Shown here one piece after another: positions 37,206 through 46,209 of a stretch of DNA of 64,000 bases (positions are counted from its first letter, which is position 1; the number at the start of each line of letters is the position of its first letter). The notes below the pieces were generated by a model. That model worked only from the letters and a program-made list of their open reading frames with translations. It did no database searches and was not told the DNA's origin. Made by a program: the position numbers and the translations under genes. Source of the stretch: Devosia yakushimensis (lineage in GTDB: Bacteria; Pseudomonadota; Alphaproteobacteria; Rhizobiales; Devosiaceae); assembly GCF_030159855.1 (NCBI RefSeq), contig NZ_BSNG01000003.1, positions 359,172 to 423,171 of the forward strand, written 5' to 3'.

Positions 37206-37365
37206 CAGCGTGATCTCCCGATTGGGTCATAAGCCAGCAAGGTAGTGGTTCCGCTATTCACTTCCGCCTCGCCGACCATCGCTTCCCCCGGAGACCAATG
37301 TGAACTCCGAAGCGATCCGCTCCCACGTCGAAGGCGTGGGTCGCGAAATGCATGGCCAAATTTGC

Positions 37366-39102
37366 CTATCCACCGTAACGGATGCGCTGCCTCGTGCCGC
37401 GCTGGGTCGGATCCGGGATGGGAACAGCTGACAGTAGGGCCCGCGTGTAATCGTGCTGCGGATTGGAACAGACTTCTTCAGTGTCTCCGATTTCGACGAC
37501 CCGGCCCCGGTACATGACGGCCGTGCGGTCGCAGAAATAACGAATAACCGAGATGTCGTGGCTGATCAGGATGAAACTCAGCTCCAGCTTCTCCTGCAAA
37601 TCCAGAAGCAAATCTAGGATCTGCGTGCGCAAGCTCACATCCAGAGCCGATGTCGCTTCGTCGGCGATCACTACCCGTGGCTTCGGTGCGATCGCTCGCG
37701 CAATTGAGATGCGCTGGCGCTGTCCACCCGAGAAGGCATGAGGATACCGCGAGGCTGCGGTCTCCGGTAAACCCACCAGATCAAGGAGTTCTTTCACCCG
37801 CGCGGAGATTTCTGGTCCCCGCATCAAGCTGCCGGTTATGAGCGGCTCCGCTATGATCTGACCGACTGTCATGCGTGGATTGAGCGAGGCAAAAGGGTCC
37901 TGAAAGACCATGCGTATGTCACGCCAGGCCTGCTTAAGTTCACCGTCGTTGAGAGGAGCCAGATCGATAGTCTCAGCGTCCGCTTTCCTGTAGAGAATCT
38001 CGCCCGAGGTCACGGAATAGATACGCTGCAAACAGCGCCCTAGCGTGGTTTTGCCGGATCCGCTTTCGCCAACAATGCCGAGATTCTCGCCCGAACGAAG
38101 TTCAAGTTCGGCATCATCGACGGCAACGAGCACCTCTTTCTTCAGACCAAGGAGTCCGCTGGGAATCGGAAACTCCTTGCGCACCTTGTTGGACACCAGG
38201 ATCGGTTGGCCGATCTCCCGGGCCGCACGCATTTTCAGACGGCGCTCTGATGGCCGGTCGAGTTCATGGACTGCTTCCAGCAGCCGCTTCGTGTAGGGAT
38301 GCTTGGGTCCGGCGAATATGTCGCGCACCGAACCGGTCTCGACGACTTTGCCATGGCGCATGACCGCTATTTCATCAGCAATTTCGGCGACGACGCCCAT
38401 GTCATGAGTGATGAACAACACCGCCATGTCGCTCGAAGTCTGCAACGACTTTATCAGGGCCAATATCTCGGCCTGAATCGTGACATCCAGCGCCGTTGTC
38501 GGTTCGTCCGCGATGAGCACGAATGGATCGCACGCCAACGCCATTGCGATCATGGCCCGTTGACGCATACCGCCAGAGTATTCGAACGGATAGCGATCGA
38601 TCGCCAGTTCGGGCTTGGGTATCTCCACCTTGCGCAACAGCTCCACGGTGCGTTCACGGGCCTCACCCTTGGACACTTTCTCATGAACGCGGATCACCTC
38701 CCCGATCTGGTCGCCAATGCGATGCACTGGTGACAGGGAACTCATCGGTTCTTGGAAGATCATCGCTATGTCGCGGCCACGAATATTCCGCAGGGTCTGC
38801 GATTTCGGATTCAAACGGGTGAGTTCGATAGGGCCGTGAATGATCCTTCCATTCGTATCACGGTGTTTGTTGAGAATGATCTCGCCGGCAACAATGCGAC
38901 CTGGCTTGTCGACGATCTGCAGGATGGAGCGAGCCATCACGCTCTTACCCGAACCACTCTCACCAACAACGCATAGTGTCTTGCCGGGTTGAATAGAAAT
39001 GCTCACATCGTCGACGGCGCGGAAGGCGCCCTGTCGACTTTCGAAATGCGTCTGGAGGCCCCGGACGTCTAGGGTAGTTTGGTCGCGATCGGTACCAGAC
39101 AT
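37366..39102 (-). CDS. Oligopeptide/oligosaccharide-type ABC transporter, two fused ATPase domains (DppD-DppF fusion)
   Basis: 578 residues from ATG 39102 (MSGTDRDQTTLDVRGLQTHF). Both halves carry full ATPase sets: GESGSGKSVMARSIL, LLADEPTTALDV-type (VLIADEPTTALDVTIQAEIL) in the first, and GESGSGKTTLGRCLQ, FSGGQRQRISIARAI, VVIADEATSALDVS in the second. The stop of the permease gene and this start are one base apart (TAGAATG). It powers import through the two permeases upstream in the operon. Confidence 0.94.
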   Translation of the reverse strand: MSGTDRDQTTLDVRGLQTHFESRQGAFRAVDDVSISIQPGKTLCVVGESGSGKSVMARSILQIVDKPGRIVAGEIILNKHRDTNGRIIHGPIELTRLNPKSQTLRNIRGRDIAMIFQEPMSSLSPVHRIGDQIGEVIRVHEKVSKGEARERTVELLRKVEIPKPELAIDRYPFEYSGGMRQRAMIAMALACDPFVLIADEPTTALDVTIQAEILALIKSLQTSSDMAVLFITHDMGVVAEIADEIAVMRHGKVVETGSVRDIFAGPKHPYTKRLLEAVHELDRPSERRLKMRAAREIGQPILVSNKVRKEFPIPSGLLGLKKEVLVAVDDAELELRSGENLGIVGESGSGKTTLGRCLQRIYSVTSGEILYRKADAETIDLAPLNDGELKQAWRDIRMVFQDPFASLNPRMTVGQIIAEPLITGSLMRGPEISARVKELLDLVGLPETAASRYPHAFSGGQRQRISIARAIAPKPRVVIADEATSALDVSLRTQILDLLLDLQEKLELSFILISHDISVIRYFCDRTAVMYRGRVVEIGDTEEVCSNPQHDYTRALLSAVPIPDPTQRGTRQRIRYGG

Positions 39103-39103
39103 T

Positions 39104-40252
39104 CTAACGACCTTCATTGGCATAGGGATCAGCTGCATCGCGCAGACCGTCGCCCAGGAAGTTGAGGGAAAGCACCGCGAGGCAAACCGCCACCCCTGGC
39201 ACGAATAGCCACGGAGCCTGGGCGATCGAGCGAACGTTCTGAGCCTCCTTCAACAGCACGCCCCACGAGATCGTTGGCGGCATCAGGCCCACGCCAAGAA
39301 AAGACAATGCTGTTTCGGCGATGATCATTGCTGGGATGGCCAGGGTAACGGACGCAATGACGTGGCTGAGGACAGAGGGCATCATATGCCGGAAGATAAT
39401 GCGGCTCTGACTTCCGCCATCCAGTCGTGCAGCCACGACAAAGTCCTCGGTTCTCAGCGCCAGAAATCGTCCACGGACCACACGCGCCAACTCAGTCCAG
39501 CCCACCAGCGACAGGATGGCGGTGATCGCCAAGTATCGCGTCATGGGCGGCCAGTCCTGAGGCATCGCAGCGCTCAGGCCTAACCAAATCGGGATTGTCG
39601 GTAAGGACAGAATGAGTTCAACCACCCGTTGGACCACCATGTCCAGCGTGCCGCCGTAGTAACCGGACAGTCCTCCCAGAACGAGACCGATGATCAGGCT
39701 GAGCGTGACTCCAGCCAGTCCAATCGACATCGAAACGCGCGTTCCGTGAATTGTGCGGCTTAGTACGTCGCGCCCCAATCGATCAGCACCGAACAGATAG
39801 AAGCGCTCGGTAGGATCGCTGGTCGTTAGGAAGTGTCGGTTCGAGTTAAGTACCCCCCACATCGTATAGGGTGCACCCTCGCCAAAAAAGCTGAGATAGA
39901 TCTTCCGTTCCGGGTCTGTGGCAAAATTGGACTGCAGGCTGATGGGGTCGCGCTTCATTGTCATGGCATCGACATAAGGCCTCAACGCCCACCCCCCGTC
40001 GGTATCAACATCGATGAAGTGGATTGCCTGGGGTGGATGGTAGACATGAGGCGAAGACGTGCTGCCGGGATCGAACGGGGCAAGGAATTCGGCAAACATC
40101 CCAATGATGTAGAAGAGCAGCACGACGAGAGCGCTCGCTACGGCGAGCTTGTGCCTGAGAAACGCCATCCACATCAGTCGCCATTGGGACGCCTGGTCAT
40201 TCGCTATCATTTCGTCCGAGCGCGGATCGATAAGTACAGTGCTTTCGGTCAT
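39104..40252 (-). CDS. Oligopeptide/oligosaccharide-type ABC transporter permease (DppC/OppC-like)
   Basis: 382 residues from ATG 40252 (MTESTVLIDPRSDEMIANDQ); a much longer in-frame start lies inside the upstream gene and is rejected. It has an OppC N-terminal span (AVASALVVLLFYIIGMFAEF), a roughly 100-residue periplasmic insert, and the transport core with FGADRLGRDVLSR and ARLDGGSQSRIIFRHMMPSV (EAA-like loop). ATGA overlap with the upstream permease shows translational coupling. Confidence 0.93.
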   Translation of the reverse strand: MTESTVLIDPRSDEMIANDQASQWRLMWMAFLRHKLAVASALVVLLFYIIGMFAEFLAPFDPGSTSSPHVYHPPQAIHFIDVDTDGGWALRPYVDAMTMKRDPISLQSNFATDPERKIYLSFFGEGAPYTMWGVLNSNRHFLTTSDPTERFYLFGADRLGRDVLSRTIHGTRVSMSIGLAGVTLSLIIGLVLGGLSGYYGGTLDMVVQRVVELILSLPTIPIWLGLSAAMPQDWPPMTRYLAITAILSLVGWTELARVVRGRFLALRTEDFVVAARLDGGSQSRIIFRHMMPSVLSHVIASVTLAIPAMIIAETALSFLGVGLMPPTISWGVLLKEAQNVRSIAQAPWLFVPGVAVCLAVLSLNFLGDGLRDAADPYANEGR

Positions 40253-41235
40253 TGGAAGCGTATCCGCGGATCGATAAGGGCGAGGAGGATGTCCGACACG
40301 AGCATGCCAATGACGGCTAGGCTGCAAAGCAACAGGATGAAAGCGCCTGCCAGGTACATGTCCTGAGCAAGGAGCGCCTGGAGCAGCAATGGTCCCGTCG
40401 TCGGCAGTCCAAGCACGAAGGCTGTGATGACCGCACCCGAGATCAGCTGCGGGAACGCCCATCCGATGGTCGATACGAAGGGGTTGAGAGCCAGCCGAAC
40501 CGGATACTTCAGGACGAGCTGAAGCTCACTCAGGCCCTTGGCACGGGCCGTGGTCACGTAGGGCTTGTTCAACTCGTCTAACAGGTTCGCGCGCATGATG
40601 CGGGTAAGCCCTGCAGTCATGCCTAGACCAAGAATGATCATAGGCACCCACAGATGGGACAGGAGGTCAACGAACTTGCCCCAGGACCACGGCGCCTGAC
40701 GATATTCCGGCGAGAACAGGCCCGAAACATCCTTCCCGAAGTGCACGATTGAGACATACATGATCACCAGAGCGATAAGAAAGCTAGGCACGGCTAAGCC
40801 GATGAACCCAATAACCGAAGCGATGTAGTCCCCAACCGAGTACTTCTTGACTGCGGAATAGATGCCGATTGGAAGGGCGACACTCCACGCAAACATGAGC
40901 GTCGCGATCTCCAACGCAAACGACAGCCCCAAGCGCTCCCAGATCAGTTCGGAAACCGGTTGGTTCCACTCGAAGGAGACGCCGAAGTCGCCACGCAAGA
41001 CATTGCCGATCCAGATGAAATACTGGACGACCACGGGTTGATCGAGCCCGAAGCGTTGGCGCAGCGCATCCAGGCGAGCCTGATCCACGGTGTCGCCAGA
41101 CTGCATGAGCGTCTGTGCATAGGTGGTCACATAATCGCCGGGCGGCAGCGTTATGAGGAGGAACGCAACCAATGAAGCCGCAAAAAGGAAGGGTACGGCC
41201 CACAGGATACGGCGAAGAATATAGCTGAGTAGCAT
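40249..41235 (-). CDS. Oligopeptide/oligosaccharide-type ABC transporter permease (DppB/OppB-like)
   Basis: 328 residues from ATG 41235 (MLLSYILRRILWAVPFLFAA). OppB features: ALRQRFGLDQPVVVQYFIWI, GDFGVSFEWNQPV, and the ATPase-contact loop YVTTARAKGLSELQL. About six spans. First recognised transporter gene after the operator at 41546; an earlier in-frame start at 41289 would add 18 unconserved residues. Confidence 0.93.
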   Translation of the reverse strand: MLLSYILRRILWAVPFLFAASLVAFLLITLPPGDYVTTYAQTLMQSGDTVDQARLDALRQRFGLDQPVVVQYFIWIGNVLRGDFGVSFEWNQPVSELIWERLGLSFALEIATLMFAWSVALPIGIYSAVKKYSVGDYIASVIGFIGLAVPSFLIALVIMYVSIVHFGKDVSGLFSPEYRQAPWSWGKFVDLLSHLWVPMIILGLGMTAGLTRIMRANLLDELNKPYVTTARAKGLSELQLVLKYPVRLALNPFVSTIGWAFPQLISGAVITAFVLGLPTTGPLLLQALLAQDMYLAGAFILLLCSLAVIGMLVSDILLALIDPRIRFQ

Positions 41236-41255
41236 TTTGACCTCGGCCTGGGGAG

Positions 41256-41477
41256 TTACGCTGGGCGAGGCAAAACGAGAGTGCCGCACAGTGTGCGGAA
41301 CTGAGCATCCTCGTTCCGCGTCATGATCGCCTTTGTTTCTAGTGAAGGCACTTCCGGGCGCCTGGGGTACCGAGAGATAGCAGAGCCGCGCCCGACATGC
41401 CCCGGGGTCAATCGGCCAGTTACGACCAGCGAACCCACCCTGCGGTCGGCGGCAGCGCCAAAGCCCGATCCACCCAT
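41256..41477 (-). CDS. Possible 73-residue leader ORF ahead of the permease operon
   Basis: ATG 41477 follows GAGGGAGGTG at ideal spacing (seven bases), the best Shine-Dalgarno in the region, and the frame runs MGGSGFGAAADRRVGSLVVT to a stop 20 bp before the permease start. No family recognised; composition is Arg/Gly-rich and it could be a leader peptide coupling translation or a chance frame. It contains a 7-bp hairpin (CCGCACA / TGTGCGG, 41284-41298). Confidence 0.35.
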   Translation of the reverse strand: MGGSGFGAAADRRVGSLVVTGRLTPGHVGRGSAISRYPRRPEVPSLETKAIMTRNEDAQFRTLCGTLVLPRPA

Positions 41478-41545
41478 ATGCACACCTCCCTCTTTGACGT
41501 ACTCAGATCGCACGCCACTCCTCCGAAAGACACGATTTCTACCGC

Positions 41546-41566
41546 TTTCTTTCATTATGAAAGAAA
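41546..41566. promoter_or_regulatory. ROK-repressor operator candidate upstream of the permease operon
   Basis: Perfect 21-bp palindrome: TTTCTTTCAT, central T, ATGAAAGAAA. The core CTTTCA-N3-TGAAAG recurs at 48173 ahead of the binding-protein gene, and the flanks also match (CCGCTT before, AAAC after). It is 300 bp upstream of the permease and adjacent to the ROK gene's 3' end. Best reading: binding site of the ROK protein encoded next door. Confidence 0.8.
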
Positions 41567-41614
41567 ACTAGTCCGACCTTTTTGTCAACAGTCACCGGGT
41601 GGAAATGAGGTCGT

Positions 41615-42892
41615 CTACCGGCTAGCTGCTGCCAGCACGTCGTGGGACGTTTCTAATATCGTATCTGGCTTCAACATCGTCTGATCCATGACGGTCTTGG
41701 CCGCTCCGAGCAGCACTGCTCTGTGGCCGAGTCCGCTGTGCACGATCCTGGGCACCGGCCAGACGTCGCCGCCAAGTCGCGAGTTGAAAATATCCAGGAT
41801 AAGTTGCCGACCGCGGTTTATCTGACCGGAGAGCACGATCGTCGTGGGGCTGAGAATGGCCGAGGCAGAGCCGATGGCCAATGACGAATAGCCGATAAGC
41901 TGGCGGGCCGTCTCAAGGCGTAAGTCCCCGGAAATCTCGCTATCGAAAATACCGAGATCGAGCTTGCCGGCCTCGTACGCGTCTGCAGCCGATGAAAGTG
42001 CATCAAAGACCTGCTCCGTCAGCCCCTTGCCAAGTCGCAGTTCCTCCTTCGTGCCAAGCAGAGGAAACTGTACTCCGCTGACCTGCGAATCATCCAGATA
42101 CCATTTCAATTCACCGGCTGCATCGGCAGCGCCACGGTACACTTCGCCATTGACCATCAAACCGGTACTTGCGCCGGGGCCGAGCGAGAGGCGAACCAGG
42201 ATATCCACGTGGCGTGAACTGCCATAGTTCCACTCGCCGATTACCCCGTAAATATGATCGCTATCGACGAAGATGGGCAAATCGAAATGGGCGCAAAGCA
42301 CCGAGTGCAGCGGCAGCGACCGCCAATCCAGCGCGGCGCTGGTACGAACGACTTCGCCCTTTGGCTGCTTGACCATCGACTGCACCGCGACGCCGAGGCC
42401 ACAAATGCCATCGAAGTCGCGTCGTCCGATCTCTAACAACTCCCGTATGAGGTCGAGCACAATTTGAGTGTTCACCTCTCCATCAAAGGCCGGAGCAACC
42501 TTTTTTTCGACTGTAATCCTCCCAGAAAGATCACTCAGAACACCGTAAATACCGCTGGTGTGAGCGTATAGGCAGACGGTTCCGTAGCGATGACCCGTGA
42601 AGGTAACGAGCCCCGCAGGGCGGCCGCCCGTCGACGCTTCGCGGCCGGTATACTCAACAAGCCCTTCTTCCACTAGCGACGACAACACCCGCGTGACGGT
42701 GGGAAGGCTGACACCGGTTGCCGCGGATATTTCCGATGGCGTCGAGTTGCTCGCACGCCTCAGATACTCGAGAACGATGTATCTGTTTCTCACCCGCGGA
42801 AGCTTCTTGCTGTCGATCACGGCTATCTCTTTGTTTTGTGTCGGAAGGACATGTTGATCTAGGCACAAAGGCTCCCCTTCCATATCCCGCAT
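41615..42892 (-). CDS. ROK-family transcriptional repressor (NagC/XylR-like)
   Basis: 425 residues from ATG 42892; ATG 42883 is also possible and neither has a strong Shine-Dalgarno. An N-terminal winged helix (SNSTPSEISAATGVSLPTVT) is fused to a ROK sugar-binding fold (GLGVAVQSMVKQ, IFVDSDHIYGVIGEWNYGSS, LSLGPGASTGLMVNG, AADAAGELKWY). The zinc-binding Cys cluster usual for ROK kinases is missing, so it is a sensor and not a kinase. It most likely represses the surrounding glycoside-transport genes until a mono- or oligosaccharide binds. Confidence 0.92.
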   Translation of the reverse strand: MRDMEGEPLCLDQHVLPTQNKEIAVIDSKKLPRVRNRYIVLEYLRRASNSTPSEISAATGVSLPTVTRVLSSLVEEGLVEYTGREASTGGRPAGLVTFTGHRYGTVCLYAHTSGIYGVLSDLSGRITVEKKVAPAFDGEVNTQIVLDLIRELLEIGRRDFDGICGLGVAVQSMVKQPKGEVVRTSAALDWRSLPLHSVLCAHFDLPIFVDSDHIYGVIGEWNYGSSRHVDILVRLSLGPGASTGLMVNGEVYRGAADAAGELKWYLDDSQVSGVQFPLLGTKEELRLGKGLTEQVFDALSSAADAYEAGKLDLGIFDSEISGDLRLETARQLIGYSSLAIGSASAILSPTTIVLSGQINRGRQLILDIFNSRLGGDVWPVPRIVHSGLGHRAVLLGAAKTVMDQTMLKPDTILETSHDVLAAASR

Positions 42893-42926
42893 CGGAACCA
42901 AGGCACTTCATCGCGGCCGTTTGCCC

Positions 42927-43175
42927 CTATCCACGCAGGTCGAGGACGGACGCCGTTTGGCGACTTACCCCACAATGAGATCCTTGCCCTCTTCTTTGCA
43001 GAAGCGAAACGTGGAAGCAATTTTCAAGCAAATCCTGATGCGCGAATCTTTCGCCGCCACGCGCCAACGCTGCGCCCAAGGATACCACGCTGAACGGGTT
43101 TCCCTCTGAGGGGCCTCGCAGCATGAGATCAAACGTGGCCCACGACATGGCGGTGATGCCCATTGTGCTTCCCAC
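42927..43175 (-). pseudogene. Possible 5' remnant of a DUF5060-type glycoside hydrolase gene
   Basis: The frame begins MGSTMGITAMSWATFDLMLR then GPSEGNPFSVVSL, reminiscent of the N-terminal DUF5060 domain of some glycosidases (…L-GPS-GNPF-DVEL). After about 40 residues the similarity fades and the frame stops. It sits between the GH2 and ROK genes, where another hydrolase gene would fit. Recognition rests on a short stretch and is tentative. Confidence 0.35.
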
Positions 43176-43279
43176 TTCCTAGCGCACCAGCATTGGCAAG
43201 GCTGGTGTCTTAGGAGCTGCCGCGCCGGCCCTCCGAACGGACCCCGGGCTCTCATGGCCAGCCGCGATAGGCTTATTAA

Positions 43280-45955
43280 TCAGCATCTAACCACTTCGAT
43301 CGCATTGACGATCGCATCGCCCTGCAGCGGACGAAAATGCAGATCGAGTTTTCCGTTTCTCGCAGTTGCTGACACAGTCCGCTTGACGACGACCATCTTG
43401 CCGTTGGCCTCAGCCGCAATATCGATGCTTTCCAAGGCCAACTTGCCGTTAACGAGCACATCGAAACGACGCTCACCTCGGCCCGCGAGGGGTTCGAGAA
43501 ATGTCAGGGTAATCTCGTGACGCCCCTCGCTCACCGGAATGGAATAGCGGAAATGTCCCTCGCGGAATGTGGCGGCGACCTCGGGATCGGCTGTGTTGGC
43601 AATGGGAGCCGTCACCCTGGCTCGGCCGTAGTCGGCCGGCTTCGTGGTGGTGCCGGCGCGGCCGCCGTCAAAGAAGCTATCGGAGCCAAAGCGCCCGGAC
43701 TGCGCAGCGGCTGCAACCAACGCTCCACAATCGATGCGCACTTCGGTCGCAGTTCTCCCCGAAACTTCTAGAACAATGCGATCTTCTCGAGGTCCGTCCG
43801 GAAAGTGACCAGTGGCCACAATGACGTTATCGCCGATATCAAGCTCGACGGCTTCCCACACACATGTCTTTAGCGCGCCTACCGCTCGCATCCCAAGCGG
43901 TCGACCGTTCACAGTCAAGCTAGTCCGATCGGCGTTGCTGTAAACCCGGAGGTCATTGACCCGATACGCTCGATCGACATAGCGGCGCCCCGTGATATGG
44001 ACGGTCGGGGCTGAGCTCCAGTTCGCCTTGTAGAAGAAAAACGCATCCTTTCGGATCTTGCGGTCGTAGGTAACGAGACCCTTTGTGTTCAGATCATCGG
44101 CGTCACCCTCCCGCCTTACCGTGGTGGCGAAATCGAAGCCGGACCAGACCCAGCTTCCCCACAGGTAAGCCTTGCTCGCCAGGACGGCCCACGTCGCTTC
44201 ATGGACGTAGGTCATATATTCTTCAGGTTGCAGCCGCCCTCGCGAGTCCGGAGGTCCGCCAAGTGGGTTGTCGGAATGAATCGTTACGGCGCCGCCGCCG
44301 CCATACTCACTCACCGCCAGCGGTTGCCACGGTCGTCGCTGCCGGATGGCGTCGAGATGCGGGCCCAGATCCGAGATCGCGCCATAGTACCAACCGAAAT
44401 ACCTGTTCAGGCCGACCAGATCTGTGGTTGGCGCGACGATCGGAATGCCGTCGTCGTTTGGAAATCTGCCCTCGCACGCGTTGGCTTGGGTTGTCGGCCT
44501 GGTCGGATCTTCCGCCTGGGCCAAGGCGCTCAATTCTTCAAGCATGGCCGTAGGGTCAGACGCTCCTCGATTGCCCTTGAACATGCCAGGCAGGACCGAG
44601 CCGAAATCCACCTCATTTGCAATTCCCCAAGTGACAATTGAGGCGTGGTTGTAATTCTGCCGGATCAACTCGCGCAGCTGCTGCCTGGCGTTGTTCATCA
44701 GCTCGGAACTGGCTTCCTGCTGAGTCTCCCCCAGCATCCAGATCGTTACCAGCGGAATTTCGGCCCAGAGAATCAGCCCATGGCGGTCGGCAAGCTGGTG
44801 TATCGTGGAGCCGTGCTGGTAGTGACCCAGTCGAATGCTGTTCGCACCCGCTTCGAGGATCATGTCGATGTCGGCCGCGATATCGGCCGCATTCACCGCC
44901 CACCCCTTGCCCGCCCGGTCCTGATGCAGACTGATGCCTTTGAGCCTATGGGGCGATCCGTTCAGAATGAACCCGCGTTCGGGATCAAATCCGACTTGTC
45001 GCACACCGAACTGCTGGGCGACCAAATCCAGCACTTCGCCCTCTTCAGTGCAGCATTCGACAATGAGACGGTAGAGATAGGGATCGCTGATGCCCTGCCA
45101 CAACCGGGCCTGCGCTATGGTTAGTTCGTGCTCGAGGGCGCATCCATCGCCGGCATGCATCGATGCCAGCCTTGACTGCTTCGCCGCGATGTTTCCCTCA
45201 GCATCGACAAGCTGTGTAGTCACGACAACGGAAACAGAATTGGAGGTGGAATTGCGGAGCAATGACCGAACGGCAATCGTGGCCGCGCCATGATGAACCG
45301 ATCGGGTCTCAGCATAGATACCCGAGCTGCCAAAATCGAGCATTTCGAGATGTACCGAAGAGGTTCCTACAAGACAGACGGGACGATAGAGCCCACCATG
45401 GACAAAGAAATCTCCCGCCAAAGGCAGGATGTCGCCATTGGGGTGACCGGCCCGTGGAGCGGAATTATCGACCTTCACGACCAGGATATTGGGCTCCTTG
45501 ATACGCAAAACGGCGGACGCGTCGAAACGGAAGCGAGAAAAGCCGCCAGCATGATGGCCGAGGAGCACCCCATTCAACCACACCGTCGCCGATCGGCTGG
45601 CGGCATCGAATTGCAGCCAGGCCTTCTTGTTGCCAAAAGCCGCATCCGGAACAAAGCTCAGGCGATACCATCCGACGCCTTGATGCAGATTAATGTGGCT
45701 GGGCGGCGCATGTTCGATCTGCTGCTCCGACACATAGTAACCGACCCTGTTCCAGCTGTGTGGAACACTGACCATCTGCCAGCCCTTGTCGTTGAAATCG
45801 GGATCTTCCGCACCGATCAGCTCATCGTCTTGGCGGAAACGCCAACCGCCGGTCAGCGGTTGGATCGGCCGAATCGTGTCAGACGGATCGCACCAAGTGG
45901 CCGTGGTCGTTCCTGAATTGTCTTCGATGTCAGCTAAAGGCAGGCCTGTCGTCAC
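43280..45955 (-). CDS. GH2 beta-galactosidase-like glycosidase with C-terminal malectin-like domain
   Basis: 891 residues; GTG 45955 follows CCGGAG. GH2 layout: sugar-binding domain (PHSWNRVGYY, GVGWYRLSF), immunoglobulin-like domain, catalytic barrel with the acid/base Glu448 in VTWGIANEVD and nucleophile Glu550 in AVSEYGGGG, then an Ig-like domain and a malectin-like carbohydrate-binding tail from about residue 745 (VRIDCG, FREGHFRYSIPVSEGRHEIT, FDVLVNGK). No signal peptide. It would trim galactosyl or related beta-linked sugars inside the cell. It lies between the binding protein and the ROK repressor, all on the minus strand. Confidence 0.92.
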   Translation of the reverse strand: MTTGLPLADIEDNSGTTTATWCDPSDTIRPIQPLTGGWRFRQDDELIGAEDPDFNDKGWQMVSVPHSWNRVGYYVSEQQIEHAPPSHINLHQGVGWYRLSFVPDAAFGNKKAWLQFDAASRSATVWLNGVLLGHHAGGFSRFRFDASAVLRIKEPNILVVKVDNSAPRAGHPNGDILPLAGDFFVHGGLYRPVCLVGTSSVHLEMLDFGSSGIYAETRSVHHGAATIAVRSLLRNSTSNSVSVVVTTQLVDAEGNIAAKQSRLASMHAGDGCALEHELTIAQARLWQGISDPYLYRLIVECCTEEGEVLDLVAQQFGVRQVGFDPERGFILNGSPHRLKGISLHQDRAGKGWAVNAADIAADIDMILEAGANSIRLGHYQHGSTIHQLADRHGLILWAEIPLVTIWMLGETQQEASSELMNNARQQLRELIRQNYNHASIVTWGIANEVDFGSVLPGMFKGNRGASDPTAMLEELSALAQAEDPTRPTTQANACEGRFPNDDGIPIVAPTTDLVGLNRYFGWYYGAISDLGPHLDAIRQRRPWQPLAVSEYGGGGAVTIHSDNPLGGPPDSRGRLQPEEYMTYVHEATWAVLASKAYLWGSWVWSGFDFATTVRREGDADDLNTKGLVTYDRKIRKDAFFFYKANWSSAPTVHITGRRYVDRAYRVNDLRVYSNADRTSLTVNGRPLGMRAVGALKTCVWEAVELDIGDNVIVATGHFPDGPREDRIVLEVSGRTATEVRIDCGALVAAAAQSGRFGSDSFFDGGRAGTTTKPADYGRARVTAPIANTADPEVAATFREGHFRYSIPVSEGRHEITLTFLEPLAGRGERRFDVLVNGKLALESIDIAAEANGKMVVVKRTVSATARNGKLDLHFRPLQGDAIVNAIEVVRC

Positions 45956-46143
45956 CTAGATCTCCGGTCGATCGAAATTGTAGTCGAGCCAAGGACCGGC
46001 ACGGCACCTTCAATCTCGGCCACGAGGTTGATTAGTCTTGCCGGTCGGGACGGCCAGGTCGCATTGTTGGAGGCCGGCTACGCTATCAGCGTAATCGGCA
46101 GAACTGGCTGGTGCGGAGATCACTCGGCAACGGGTAGAGCAAG

Positions 46144-46172
46144 TCGCACGGGGCGGGAGGAGCCCCGTGCGA
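46144..46172 (-). promoter_or_regulatory. Intercistronic hairpin after the binding-protein gene
   Basis: Perfect 11-bp stem TCGCACGGGGC / GCCCCGTGCGA with a 7-base loop, about 40 bp after the family-5 binding-protein stop and 190 bp before the GH2 start. No T-run follows on the minus strand, so it likely protects the binding-protein mRNA or partly stops transcription. A second smaller GGGC/GCCC hairpin lies between it and the stop. Confidence 0.7.
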
Positions 46173-46209
46173 TACGCGCCAAACCGGGCGAATCAGCCCG
46201 TTTTCGGCG

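Noticed and set aside
40252..40462. 70-residue N-terminal extension of the OppC-like permease
   Set aside because: It overlaps the upstream permease gene; ATG 40252 forms the usual ATGA coupling.
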